Translations under genes and position numbers: made by a program
Part shown: piece after piece, positions 1 to 13,600 of the stretch
Numbering within the stretch: position 1 is the stretch's first letter
Layout of the letters: the number at the start of each line of letters is the position of its first letter
Notes under the pieces: model-generated
Databases searched by the model: none
Told to the model about the DNA's origin: nothing
What the model saw: the letters and a program-made list of their open reading frames with translations, nothing else
Assembly: GCA_001643675.2 (NCBI GenBank)
Contig: LSRY02000047.1
Coordinates: 496,001-560,000 of the forward strand
DNA from: Monocercomonoides exilis
Lineage: Eukaryota; Preaxostyla; Oxymonadida; Polymastigidae
Direction: 5' to 3'
Length of the DNA stretch: 64,000 nt

Positions 1-3000
1 GCTGAAGAAACTATATTTTTGAATAATGATGCTGAAAGAGTTACGTTTCCGATCAAAGTATTTTTTTTGTCTTCAGAATTCCTTTGATAAATGTCAATAA
101 CGCTTGCATCGGAAATGTCAATATCATTTACGCACAATCCTGTTAAAATTGAGTTGTTTTCGGATTTCCCAAGTACGATCATTGATTTTGAACAAGAAAA
201 ACTATTAATCTCCAAGTGATTGACATGCAACATGCCATTTTCAACCACAATTATATGAGCGCCTAACAATTGCTTATCAGAAGCAATTCTTTGACCCCCA
301 AAATCACTCGATGCTGGAGCAAGGGCACAATTATCGATATCCAAAAAACCGTTCTCCACAAAAATGAAAGAGAAACAAAAGTTGAGCAAAGAGGAGGATA
401 GCAGAAATCTTATGTCAGAAACGGAACTTTGCAAATTTGTTGTGATGACATAACTTGATTCGCCTCTGTTTATGAGATTAACCGTCACATCGCAAATATT
501 CTTTGAAAGAGACATAACACTTATTCCATCGAGTGTAATTTCTGCTTCAAGAGACGATGAGATGTCTATTAGCACTTGAGTTAATAAATCATATGTTACA
601 TGCTTCAGGCCATAATCGATTGACAAGCAAGGAAAATTTATTTTTCCGCATTGTTTGCTATTCTCTCCACCTGCTTCAAAATTTGACGACACAACAATAC
701 GATCGTTCTGGAACATTGTAATAAGTTCCATTAAATCAAAAGGCGTTGAGGCATGGTCTGTCTTGTCTATTCCGTAAATGGCATTTGATCTGTGATACTC
801 ACTTTCCCGAAGATCCATCCTGAACTGGCTTTCATTGATCTGCGAAGAAAGACTAAAACATTCTATAAAAACGTCTCGTCCAATAAAAGCGGAATTTCCG
901 CTAAACGTTGAGTTTTGGAAAAGAAAGTTTAGATCCCCAACTCCTCCAAACAAAAGATAAGTCCCTCCTCCTTTCCCGTATTCTTCACTGCAAAAGCTTT
1001 GAATTATTGATGATGACAAAAATGCGAATGACGAATATTCGCCCAGGTTTAAAAACGCCACTCCGCCTCTTTCGCTATCTCTGGACCTGCATTCTCTGAA
1101 CGAACAATTTCTGATCTGAACAATTCCTCCTTCAGATGCGGATTCCATAATACACGAGTCGTTATCGCTTCTGGAAACACCAGCAAAAGACGAATTCCCC
1201 ATAGTTATTACACAGCCAACAGCCTTGTTGATACTTGCCATTGATGAAGAATTAGCCAGACATATACACGCTTCAGTTATGTTCACATTCGATATTGCCA
1301 TTTCGTTAAAAGTGCATTCACTATTGTTTGAAACAGCAAAAATATTCTTTCCAACGTTACACGACGATACAACAAATTGCGACACGCGAAGGAACCCTTG
1401 CTGCATCAGCAGAAACGAACAATGACTTTCGGTTCCGATTGTTGCCTCTGAAGAAAAGCCACTCTGAAAAGCTTCAACAGTCCCGTTTTCATTCACAATC
1501 ACTCCGCCTTTGCTGTTCTCGAAACCCGAAGAAACAGACACAAGCAAATTCTTGATCGTCAAATATCTTGAATTGAGAAGAAATGGATCAGACTCTCCTT
1601 GATCTTTTTTAGAAAAAAGCAACGTGTGATTTTCTGCTTCGGATGTTGATGAATATCCTTCTAAAATAAAACCGCTCACGTCGTGAGCATCTTGGATTGT
1701 GGTTTTCTTGGTGATGAGCAATTGGGGAGATTGGCTTTCTTCAGTTAAATGTTGTATTCCGGCCCAAGCCGTTCTGCATGGCTCGAATTCACTCCCGCAT
1801 CTCCTCACATCAAAGCCTGCATATGCCACATATATTTTCGAGCTTTTGTACTCAACAACAAACATGAAGAGATCTGCGTCTCCAATAATAGGATCGTGCC
1901 CAGCAAAAGCATTTGCGTCATTCATGATTTCGTAATAATCGAATGCAAAAGAAGCCAGCGTCACACTCTCATTTAAATTTTTGCTTTCCAGATAAATGTT
2001 TTTGCCAATGTGTGCTATATTACTGCTGGCAGTAATTGTATCGATTTTTAGAGGCTGAGAAGCAGTAGACATAGTGCAGTCCAGATACAAAAAGCCTCCT
2101 TTCCCCTCATTTCTAGAGCATTCGCAAAACGAAAGGTTACTGGTCTTCAACGAAACAGTGTAGTCTTCTGCGAGGCAAACGTCAAAAGCCCCGCCTCTGA
2201 GGGATTCTGGTGCTTTTATTTGCGAGAATTGCGCATCTACAAGATCGAGCTTACTCGATATGACAAACGGAGCAAATCTTGCAGTTATCGCCGAAACATT
2301 GCAGGAATTCATTTCGACAGACCCTCCAGCTGCCCGAATTAACGCAAACGAGAGTGGATCTGCACCACTTTGGACGAAGGAACTATTGATGATTCTGAAT
2401 CTGATATCTGATGCAAATATCAGGCAGTCGACATTTGATGAAAATGACGAAGGGAAATGGAACGAAATAAATGTTGCAGTCAGTTGCTGTGTAGCTTCAA
2501 GAACTGCATTTCTGGTATTTCCGATAATTTCAGGCCTGAGCGAAATATTTGCTTTTGAACTTGCCGAAGAAGATATCAAAAAAGACGACACATCAACAGG
2601 CTCTTGAATATATGTCTCGGCATCAATCAAGAGCTCCTTTTCGAAAGACAGCTCATTGATGTTCATGGATCCTCTTTTGAATGAAAAGCAAGGATATTCT
2701 TCAGCTCCGCATCCGATCATGTCGTATCCTGATTTAGAAACGTAGACTCTGCTTGCCTGCCTTTGATACAAAAACATAGCAAGATCCACAGAATCCGAAA
2801 AGTGTGTCCTGTCTTTTCCTTTAATGTCTACAATTTCGATGCTTTCGCTGTTGTAAAACGGAACTTTGATATTTGAAGGATCAATGCTCTGATTTAGGCT
2901 TTTGCAGCCAACGAACATGTCGCGCCCCTCATAGCCATTGTTCTGATTGAAGTCAATCGCCTCAAGCAAAAGGTTCCATGTGGATCGTTCAAACGCATGA

Positions 3001-6000
3001 ATATTCCTCCGCCCCTTCCACTGTCTTTATTCACTGCACAACATGCTATTTCAGCCCCATTAATCGTGAATTGGCCATTTTCACTTAACTCACAGCCGAC
3101 AGCCCCTCCGTTGCCATTTGCAGATGTACATACACTCAGCATGCAATGTCCAGAGACTACATTGCTTCCTGAGCCTGCGACCTTATAAAATGAGCCCTGA
3201 CTGGTCTTGCATGCTGTCACATTTGTGCTATTTATTATTGAGTCTGCTTCGTTAATGCAGACAACCAGGCTATCGCTTGGGGTTGATACTGTGTCGACAG
3301 AAGATTTGTCTATTGAAAGCGAGCCGCTGCGAATGAATGCCAATCCACAACTCGACTGAAACAGTAGTTTTGCGACAAGAACATTGCCAAAACTAATTGA
3401 GCATCCATTCCCTTTCGCTATCCACACGCAGCAGCGCTTTTCAATGCCTTCCGGATCGCCAAAGATACACGAGACAAAATACACTTTTCCAACAGCTGCT
3501 TCAATAAATGCATCATGCGGACATTGCTCTGCGGTTGTCTGAAGCGTTATGTTCAGGGAAGAAACAGACAGATATGCTGCCTGCGAGCCTTTGAGCAATG
3601 TTACGCAGCCGTGATTCATCACCTTCAGGACAGAGTTGACCTCTTCAACTCCGCAGATAGTCAAAGGCTCGCCTTCACAATGGACTGGCTGGCTCAAGTC
3701 GGCCGACTTCAATATGCTCAGTGTTGTTTTTGCGCTGCTCATTTGAGAAAAGCCAAACGCCAATTCTTGGCAAGGATTGTTGCTGTTTCCGCATCCAGCG
3801 GTGTTGCTGCTTTCTTCTCTGTCGACAAACACTATTTCATCGTTCGACACAAACAAGTATTTCAACATGCTAACACTTATTGTGGGGTCGCTTTCGTCGT
3901 TGATGACCCACATTGTTTTGAGATAATCATCTCCTGGCTGCGCGGAGCCTGCCCATTTGTTTTTGTCGATCATTATTCGAGGCGAAGGACAGATCAAAAA
4001 AACATCAGAGCCCAAGTGTGCCTGATTTCCTGAGAACGAAATGGCAATCATCGAGTAATTCACTTCCAGATCTTCAAAGCTCAAGTGCAGCCCTCCGCCG
4101 AAGCCATTTTCTGCATCCACTTTGCTGTTCATCACCTCGTTTGAATCGAACAAAAATTTTCCTCCTTTCTTCACACTCACAATTATGCTTCCTCCTCTTG
4201 AATGGCTGTCAATGCATGCGTTTGATGAAAAATTGCACTCGCTCACAGCGCACACAGCTTCGTTGCAGATGGTTCCTGAGATGGCGCCGCCGTTTCCGTT
4301 CCTTCTTGTTGCACCAATGAATGATGAATTCGTTGCCGTCAGCGACGATGATGTCTCGCCCAGAAATATCATCGAATGATTCATGAAAATTGTTGTTGTG
4401 CAGTTTATCAACGATCCCTTAAGCCCGATCGCCCCTCCATTATCAGCGACAATCAGTCCAGAGATTCCCCCCGTTTTTGCCCCGTAGATGCTCAGACAAA
4501 CGAACTCACCTTTTGCTTCTCTGCCGCTGACTTTGATGGCAGCTGCCATCGCAAATTCGACACTCAGAATTGTGAAATTGCTCAGCACTAATTTTCCACT
4601 GGTGCAGCAAGCAATCGAGTACGACACCCCTGAGCCGATCGCTTTTGCTGTGCAATCAGCCACGCTCAACACAGATCCACTGCCCAACAATAAGCAATCG
4701 CGGTTCACAGAGAAGTCCAAAGGAATGTTGAACGATATTCCTGTGAACGAAACATCAACGCTGACCTCGATTAAGCCGCTTCCTTCTCCAAGACCGTCGC
4801 TTCGAACGAGCAATTCTGCTGAATTATCCTCAGCATCGATTTCCATCTCTTGACGCACAAATGCAATGTGATCTGCAAATTCGAAGTCTATTGCCAGTCT
4901 CACCTTGCCTTTTGCGCTGCCATATCTTGCTGCTCCAGCATAGCTTATGGAGTTGCACGAATAGTCTTTGTAACCACACATCCTGTAGTCGATGCCGCTG
5001 TTGCTGACGAATGCTGGCGATGAGAAGTTTCTGAGAAACAGTACCAGTGGTATGACAAATGTTGTATTGCCTCCTTCAAAGCCGGCCAACTCGCTGAAAG
5101 ATGAATTGTTGCTTTTCTCGAACTCGAAACCAAGAAGCTCGCTGGTAATTGCAGAGGACAAATTGATTGCCTCCACAAATACGCAACTTCCGCCTCTTGC
5201 CGCATCACATTCAACAAACGAAATGCTGCTCATTGCAACTCCTGCTGAGCTATCAGTCATGTGCAAATATATTCCACTGCCCAGTCCTCCGCTGGAATCA
5301 ATTTCTGTGGATGTGCATTTGGCAAACATCGTGGGTGAATCGGTTGTGTTGCCTATTGTCACTTTTCCTCCCTTGTGCTCCTGCACATATATCCCTCCTC
5401 CATATCCTCCTTCAGCACTGCATGACTCAAACGTGCTGCCAATAATCCTTAGCGATTGCTGGTCATGAACTGTGCAACATATGGCTGAGCCATTTTTCAT
5501 ATTTTTTGCAAATCCCTTCATTGATGTGTTTGAAATGCCGATTGCATTTGCGTTGTCGGAGAAAATAAAAGAGAAATCTTGGCTGGCGTGTTGTGACAAC
5601 AGATTGGAGTCTTCGATGAGAAGAGAGGCATTCTGCGATGAAAGAAATATCAGCCCGTGCTGCGAGGTGGTTGTCACTCCTGCCAGCGATGTGGAATCCA
5701 GAAGCACAGAAGCGAAGCCTGCTGCAACAAGAAACGAGGCATCCAACAGAGGAATGTTTGCAGCTGTTACTGTGCTGATGGTGATGCTTCCAGACAATGC
5801 TGAGATTAGATTATAAGAAAGCGGTGGCGCTTCGTCCAGAGTCTCGAAAATGGAATCTTGAAGCACCAGCTCGCCTTGCGAGTTTTGGCAGGCAAAAGAA
5901 GAATGCGCTTGGAGCTTGCTTGGCAGCCTGAACCTGATAAATTCCATCATGGCAGTTGGGCAATTATCGCTCATTGTTATCACTCCAGGCTGTGAAGAAT

Positions 6001-9000
6001 TTGCCTCGACAACAACAAACAAGGAACATGAATTGACACCGCTGATGTGAATTCCGTGTTGATCGGAAAGTGCCAATTCTTCACACAGCTCGAATGAATC
6101 GGAAAGGCCGATATTTTTTGCCTTTGCCATCTGCTTTGTCAATGAGTGGCTCAGCGTCTGGCACGGATAGTCTGTGAATCCGCATGGAGCAACATCCAGT
6201 CCATTTGATGAATCTGCATGGACAATGCTGCCAACATCGGAAATGAAATAGATGAGTGGGATTGCATTTGTTTTGTCTTCTCCGTCGAATCCTCGCAGAG
6301 AATCGGCATTTCCTGTGCTTGTGCTGTGTGCAAAGGGAATGGTTAATTTTGTAATGCTTGTGGTCAAATTCGGTGATTGGATGAACACGTCAGCCCCGTA
6401 ATATGCGCTGTTTGGCGCAGAGGCCATGAACAACGGTGAGGATATCTTGAAAGCAATATCCGCTGCGTGCAAGTCTACAAAGATGCCCCCGCCATGCCCG
6501 ACCGTATCGGTGCTCGGAGCAGAGCAATTTCCGAATTGGCATTCATCGATGAGCAGGGTTGCCCCGGTGTCCAAGCAGCATTTCAGTGCGCCTCCTCCGC
6601 TCCCGGCTTCCTTGACTGCACAATTCTCAAACAGACATTTTTTGAATGTTGAAGCACTGGCTTGTCTGCCAAGGCACGAACAATGGATGCAGCTGCCGTC
6701 TCCTTCTCTGCGCTCGATTGCAGAAAATGTTACATTTGATGCGATCAGAATGCTTCCCTTCCTCGTCTCCAACCATCGCCGAGTTTTTCATTTTGCATGA
6801 AGTTATTGTGCTGTTCTCCATTTCGACTGTTCCCCTCATGCAAACATCGAAAAGCCCAAACTTTCCAGTGCTGCTCAGCCCTTTGAACTCTGAGGATTGC
6901 ACAAATGCTTTTGAGTTATCTCCAGAGACAACGATAACGTGAGAGGCGTCGATGCTCTCTGACGCTATTTTGAACGATACCAGATACAATTTTCCTTTTG
7001 CAACCTTTGCAAAGGGCGTGCCTATGCTTCCACTTTCTGTTTTCAGCGAGCAATCAGTGATTGTCAGAATACTGTCTGCACACAATATCAAGCATTCGAT
7101 GGTGCCTCCGATTGGAGAGGCAGCCAAAAAGTCCATGTTGGACAAGCTTACCAGGTTCTTTGATTCAATCATGTTTGTGGCCTTTTGGTTTTGTGAGAGG
7201 TCGACATGAATTGTTCCGCCTTTTTCTTTGCATCTGACATCCCATTCTCTCTGATCCATGGCGATGTGCTCTGTCCATCGAAAGCTGTCATGGAGTTGGA
7301 TTGCCCGCTTTTTGGATGAGAATTTTAATTCTACAGTCCAGCTGATTGTTTCGCAGGATATGCAGATGCTCCGCATCCTTTGAAATCTCTGCTGTTTGTG
7401 CCTCCCACACATCCATATCCGTCCAGCTGGAGCAAATAAGCTTTCAATGGAACGGGCTGTGTCTGGAAGCCAGCCTCAAACCCCATAAGATCGTCGTCAT
7501 TCATTCCGTCCATATCGAAGTCAAGTGTTGTGCTCTTCACCACCGCACTGAGCTCGGCTGCATCATAAAACACGCATTTCCCTTTCCAGCCATCACAGCC
7601 AGCAAACGATATTCTGGACAGGCACGCATCGCAGACACGTTCTTTTGTGTGGATGAAGATCCCTCCGCCCTTTCCTTTGGATGTGTCGCTTTTTGGAACA
7701 GTGCATGCTGAAAAAGTGGTGCAGCCTGCTGTGCCCTCGATTCGAATTTTGCCCCCACCTTGCTCGAAGATGGCGATGCCTCCGCCGCTGCCCATCGAGC
7801 ATGCACACCCGACAAACGTTGTGTTCTTTGATGCAAATGTGTTCGGCGAACTGACAGAGGCCTTTATTCCCGCACCGCTGTCTTGCTCGGACTTCATATT
7901 TGAGAGAGAGCAGTTCACACAAGTGAGATTCGAATGGTCAGAGGATATTGCAGAGCAAGCGGAAAATGAAAAGCCAGCCATATCAGTGTTCGAAATTGTT
8001 GCTGTGCCTCCACTTTTGCAGCAAAGCAGGGGAGCAGAAAAAAGTGCAGAAGAACTGCTTGCAGATCGCTTCACACTTACAGAGTCGAGTGCGATCATCC
8101 CTGTGGAGTTCAAGGAAAAGAGAATCGAATCGCTTTTTGATGGATCATGCACAACTGTGAAATTGGAAGCTGTGAGCGACCCAGTGGAAACAGCGAATAG
8201 TGGGTGCAAGCTTGGAAGAGGGGCAGAGCTGAGCACTGTATTTTCTCGCTCAACTCCATTGACAAGCATGCTGCTTGCCCCGACATCGATGGTATCGGGC
8301 TCGCTGTCAAAAACTGAGCTCATCAGGATTATTGAAGATGATTCGCAGCGGAGCAGCATGGTAAACGCATGTGTGACGGTTCTGCACGGATTGCCTTCAG
8401 ACACCCCGCAGCTGGCAGATTTGTCGTTCCCTTTGGCTCCGTCGGCATAAACCCTCTTTGCATCATCGAGCCATTCAGGGTGTGTGTGCAACTGGTCATT
8501 ATATATGACGAGCCTTGTCGAAGACTTTGTGAGCGATGCGCATCCATGTGTTGGATTCTGCTGGAGGCGGGAATGATAATCCACGAAATAGACATCGTCA
8601 CCGTTTGGGGATGTGTTGTTGACAAAAAGACAATAAAACAGGAGTGTTGCATTTTCGAGTGTCAACTCGTGCACATTGAAATACAAACCGCCACCATCTC
8701 TCCAAGAAGAACAATTGAGAAAACCGCATTCTCTAAGTTCAGGCACTTCAAAGATCGGCTCATAAATAGATAGACCACCCCCAATGGTGGATTTTGAAGT
8801 ACAATTCGAAATAATAATGTTATATATCATTGAGCCACTTGATTCTTCCTCATTTTCTAATTTCAAGTTTTCACTTGCATATCTCCAGCTGATCCCTCCG
8901 CCAATTCCTTCAATAGATAAGCAATTTGAAAAATTGTTGAACGATAAATACAAATGATTCAAAATAGCTCCAAAGTACATTGCCCCACCCAAACCTCCAG

Positions 9001-9994
9001 TGCAATTACTAAAAATTGATAAATTCACTTTCAAACATGCAGTGTTGTTATCAAACAACGCACCCCCTCGGGAATTTGAAGTACAATTGTCGAACAAACA
9101 AAGGGAAATTGTTAATGAAGATTCAACACTATCAAACAAACTAACTGCCCCTCCATCAACCTCAGAAAATGTATTGTGCCATTCGCAATCGGAAAAGAAA
9201 TGCTCTCCTGGTTCGAGGGTGATTTGATCCATTTGCTTCTGATTTGTGTAGTTTGTGTTGGAAGTGCGAATGCACCTCGAAAGGGTGTTGTTGTGAGAGA
9301 ATGTGGAATGGGAAGGGGCATTGACAGATTGGATGATTCCTCCATCAAACACATCATCGACTCCCGAAAAAGTGCAAGACTGGACAAACGATGTCTGTGT
9401 GCAAGCGGAGCATGCGCTCTTGTGCAGCTGGCTGTTTGAAGAAATATTGGTAAATGCAGAAGACAGCACACAGACAGAAGAGACAAATGGAGCCGACAAA
9501 AATGGTGCAGATGCGAGGCGGAGCGAAGAGAAGGTGGAAGCTGAGAGTTCCAACGAGGAGCACGAAGCAGAGGCAGGCAATGCCAGTGCACTCACCAGAG
9601 GAGAAACAATCGTCATTGCATTTCCTGGAATTGTGCTGACATTTGCGAGAAATGCGTGTGTGTCCCGAAGAAAGAAGCATGGAGGAGCTTCCACCACACG
9701 ATGAATCATGAGACAGTACATTATAGAAGCAACGCTGTTTGCAAAAGAAAACAGACTGTGTTTGCCTTGAGGACAAAACGAGATTTTTGCGAAGCTGACT
9801 GTGCAGTTGGATGCCATTATTTGAATATCAAAGAGCACAGCCATTTCTGAAAAGCAGACTATCGAGCAGCGAATGCAATCTGATGCCTTGTCTTTGTTGG
9901 TATGCAAAACAGGATGAGCGCGAATGACAGATTCATCAATGTCACACGAAAATGAAGATGCTGCGATCAGTTGGAAAATAATGAGGAGCAACAT
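1..9994 (-). CDS. Gene A: giant modular beta-helix surface protein, 3' end beyond window, frame interrupted
   Basis: The start is the ATG at 9994, followed by a hydrophobic signal peptide (MLLLIIFQLIAASSFS). An AG acceptor about 22 nt upstream suggests a leader intron. Open blocks run 9994-7331, 7412-6627, 6772-2894, and from about 2970 to base 1. I read the last block through without finding a stop. The blocks join by single-base shifts near 7375 (CC where CCC would fit), 6770 and 2968 (T4 where T5 would fit). The protein is built of Gly-Gly-Gly-[IL]-[FY] rungs and Asn/Cys-rich strands typical of right-handed parallel beta-helix (Pmp-like) proteins. Modules of about 360 residues end in CG-x(4-6)-PC motifs near 8385, 7380, 6190, 4970, 3790, 2705, 1790 and 650. 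They match gene B in order, so a membrane helix and pseudokinase lobe are expected beyond the left edge. Function is inferred to be cell-surface or adhesive. The breaks may be sequence errors or decay. Confidence 0.75.
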
Positions 9995-10635
9995 CTCGAT
10001 GAGAACTTCTGCAAACGAAGCAAAAGAAAAACACTTGTGTGCAACAAATCAACGTCTTTTGTGAAATGATAAAGGTTCTCAAAAATTCATATTTTGGGTG
10101 GATCGTATTTAAAGTTTGAAATTTTAGTTTTTTGTTTTTGAATGTTCAAATATTTCTATTTATGTTAAAGATTTGCTTTTCATTTATTTTGAAATCATGC
10201 TTTATTTTAATCGAATGGAAAACATGAAAGAACTGAACTTTCATTTCGATCTTGGTATAAATATTTATGAGGAATAAATTAGGTCATAAATAATTTATTC
10301 CAAGTTAATAAATTCTTTCGTTATTATTAAAACTGTGGAAATTAAAACAAAAACTAATCAATCATGAAGTGAAAAGAGAATCTTTGAAAAAAAAATTATT
10401 TATCAGTTACGAACATGAACAAGGAAAGGAATTTTGCTAGCAAAACAGTTTGCTGAAGTCTGGACATTTATCATCAAAACAGATCTAAATTGATAATAAT
10501 TTCCAGTGAACAAAATTTAGCCAAACATTGAAGAAGATAACCGGAAGCAAACTCCATTAATGAAACATTTTCTCAGAAAGAATAAGAAAAAGACCATTCC
10601 AAATCTTTAACACAACCTACAATTATTCGATTCAT
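9995..10635. other. AT-rich intergenic region between gene A and the CCDC81-like gene
   Basis: This 0.64 kb stretch is AT-rich. It holds the presumed promoter and 5' leader of gene A, which reads leftward, including a pyrimidine-rich TTTGCAG acceptor near 10016. It also holds the 3' flank of the CCDC81-like gene. I see no open frame or structured RNA. Confidence 0.5.
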
Positions 10636-13259
10636 CTACCACCCGCCCATTGCCAGTCTCTGCTGCTTTGTCAAGGGCTTCCTTCTGTACTTCGGCTCTT
10701 CGCAATCATCTTCTATCTCGTCTGACAGCTGCAGCGAGGTTGCGTGAATAACAACCTTATTCTGCTCACGCTCTCTCCGCAGCGCCGAGCGTCGTTCAGA
10801 AATCTGCTTCAGCTGCTCTTCTTTGGTCTTCGCAGTCCACTGCTTGCGCTGCAGCTCTTGTTTGCGTTCCTTCTCCATCTCGGCCCGATCCATCTCTTCT
10901 ACAAGCCGCGCTCTTTCCTTCTCCTTCTCTCTCTCTTCTTCTTCTCTCAGCTTCCGCTCTCTCTCCATCCTCGAAAGAACCATCGCATTCTCCCGCTCTT
11001 TCTCTCTCTTCCGACGCAGCATTTCCTCTTTGGAGCCCTCTCCTTTTGTAAACACATCTTCCATTCCTTCCTCTTCCTGTCGCTCTCGTTCTCTCATCTG
11101 GCGCGTTTCCATTGCCTTTGTCGCCATCTGAGTCTCAAGCGCATTTCTGTAAAGTTCTTCTTTTTCCTTCATCTTGCCAATCTCCCGCTCAGCTTCTAAG
11201 GCAAGTCTTTCTCTTTCTTCAGCAGCTGCTTTTATGCCAAGCTCCTGCTCGCGCTGGCGCATTGCCCTTTGTTCTTCTCCTTTTTCTCTAATCTGCCTTT
11301 CCAATGCATGCTGCATCACAGCTCTCTGCCTCTCTTTCTTCTCTGCAATCTCTTCTGCTGATTCACCTTGAGTGAACACATCGCCCTCTGGTGAATATCC
11401 AAAGGTTGCTGGCATAATATCTCTTCTCTCGCGCATCTGCTTCTCGAGGGCGTTTCGTTTTTCCTCGTCTTTTCGTTGCTTCTCCATCTTTTCCCTTATC
11501 CGCTCTTGCTCAATCCTCTGTCTCTCCAGTTCTCGTTCTTTTGCTCCAATATCCAATTCTTCTTCTCTTTCCCTTCGTCTCATTTCGTCCTTTTCGTTCA
11601 TCTGTCTCTTCAGTGCTCCTCTGTAATTCATTCTCTTTTCTTCTTTTGCTCCGCTTGCCTCTTCCATCTCCTCCTCTTTCCTTCTATCTGCAAACACATC
11701 TCCCATCGCCACCATTCCAATCTGTAGCGCTGCTTCAGGTGCAGAAGTAACTAGCATCGTGACTTCCTGGCGCCGTCTCGTCTTCTCAGCAATAACAGCC
11801 TGGTTCATGCGATCAGCTTCCATCTTCCGCTCCTTCACAGCCCGATCGCCTTCCTCGTTCAGCTGCCGTTCCCGCTCATCTTTCTCTCGTACATATTGCA
11901 AATATGCCGCTTCTTCTTCCAGCAAACTTCTCTCACGTGCTTTCTTCTCTTCTATTTGCAGGCGCCTGGTGTGGCACATTGAGCACAAGTTTGGATAAGG
12001 AAGATGCTTCGAACGACGGTGGCAAACAGCGCACACTGTCGGCGGCAGCTTCGCCTGTGCATCAGAAGAAGCGAACGGTGAGGCTGCAGATGGAGAAGAC
12101 GGAGTGTATCCTTCGCTGGCTTGCTTGGGGAGCGTTCGAGTTTTTGCCGCGATCCATCGCTCTGTCGAGGACATTTCAGAAGGTGCTGGCTGAGTTCTTT
12201 CCGAAGACGAAGGAATTGAAGACGCTACCACTCCAGTCGGAACTTTCGCGTCTGCTGGTGAAGACGGGTGTGGTTCTGGCTTGGCCGATGGAGATATCTT
12301 TGATACGGTGAATCCGCTTCCAGTTATGTTGTCTTCTGCGTCAGCATATCCAGCTCTGGGTAATTCATCTTGATTTGACATCTGTCCTTGTCCTTGCCCT
12401 TGAACTCTCCCTCTCCCACTTCCAGAGCCCATTCCTCCTCTTCCAGAATTTCTTATATATGAATCCTTTGCTACCCCTCTCGCGGAAGCTGCCATCCCGC
12501 TCGTTGCAACTCCCCCTCTTCCAGCAGATCCTGATCTCCTTGAATCAGCTGCAGACATTTTTGCTGTTGCCGATCCCATTGATGAAGTTGCTCCTGCAGG
12601 ACGAGTTCTTTCCTCTCCTCCAATTGAATCCTTGAATTTAACCGTTACAACTCCTGAACCACCTGAAAAAATTAATGTTGCTGCTCCACAATCAAGAGAC
12701 ATTGATCGCCCTTTGTGAAGCTTTGAAATCAAAGGTGAATATATTTGCAAAAATCAATGAGATATTGTTTGGGCAAAAAATAACAGTCACAAACCTCCTC
12801 GATAAGAGCCTGGATGAAGTGATTAAAACCTAAAGACGCAACATCTTTTCCAACGCCTGCAACGGAGCCTACGTAAACAAAACTTAAAGGAAGAAGAGGA
12901 ACATTCGGTGTATCGCTCAAAGCATTTTTGACACGAACATTGCAAAGTGAAGCAAAAGAAGGATGAAATTTGAAAAGAGGAATCTTTTTTGAGACATTGC
13001 CAGTTGTACCAACGAACATTGTTTCAATATGATATGTAAAGGTTCCAAAATTTGGAAGTGAAACAGCCTGAATAATAAACAAAAATATGTGAAGTTAAAA
13101 AAGTTTTGAACTTGAAAAAAATAAAATTACCTTTCCTTGCTTTAATGTTTGAAGAATATATGAGCAAGTTCCATTCCATATGTCTTCTATTACATTTGAG
13201 TTGGGGGCGCCTCTCCTTGATGATGCTGCAGCTGCAATCTCTCGAATTACAGAAGCCAT
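10636..13259 (-). CDS. CCDC81-like protein: N-terminal HU-type domain, CxxC pairs, long coiled coil
   Basis: Three exons join in frame: 13131-13259 (43 codons), 12795-13067 (91 codons) and 10636-12720, giving 828 aa. The introns are 63 nt (GTAATT..CAG) and 74 nt (GTTTGT..AAAG). Exon 1 holds IWNGTCSYILQTLKQGK and exon 2 opens AVSLPNFGTFTY. This is the signature of the eukaryotic HU-like fold of CCDC81, in which 'Lys-Gly ... Pro-x-[FL]-Gly-Thr-Phe' marks the first beta hairpin. A Gly/Ser-rich linker (about residues 165-355) follows, then two Cys-x2-Cys pairs (about 364/367 and 380/383) that probably bind zinc and resemble the CCDC81 Cys motif. The remaining 440 residues are an almost unbroken Glu/Arg/Lys coiled coil. 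In animals CCDC81 is linked to centrosomes and cilia; the role here is unknown. The 3' splice site of intron 2 (CAAAG) is the least certain point. Confidence 0.82.
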
Positions 13260-13600
13260 TTTCAACGGTTTGATCTTTTAACTAAAGAAAGGGAAGAGAA
13301 TAAAAAAAATAAATGATGTTTGATCAAATATTTAGTGGATTATTATTTGTGAAAAAAACAATTAATTCTATAAAATGAAAATCACTTTTCTGTAAAAAAA
13401 ATAGACAATGATTATTTCATATGAAATTATTTGAAAATAAAAATTTGTGGAAAAAAAACGGAAAAAAATAATCAAGAAATTAAAGGCTAGTTCAAAAAGA
13501 ACAGCATCTGCATTTCTAGTACAATAAAAAATGTTCTTAACAGTGTGTGTGAATAAATACTTTGATATGAATATGAAAGAAAACTCTCAAATTACTTTTA
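13260..13600. other. AT-rich intergenic region
   Basis: About 340 bp upstream of the CCDC81-like gene and downstream of the thymidylate kinase stop. It is AT-rich with short A and T runs. I see no gene in it. Confidence 0.45.
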
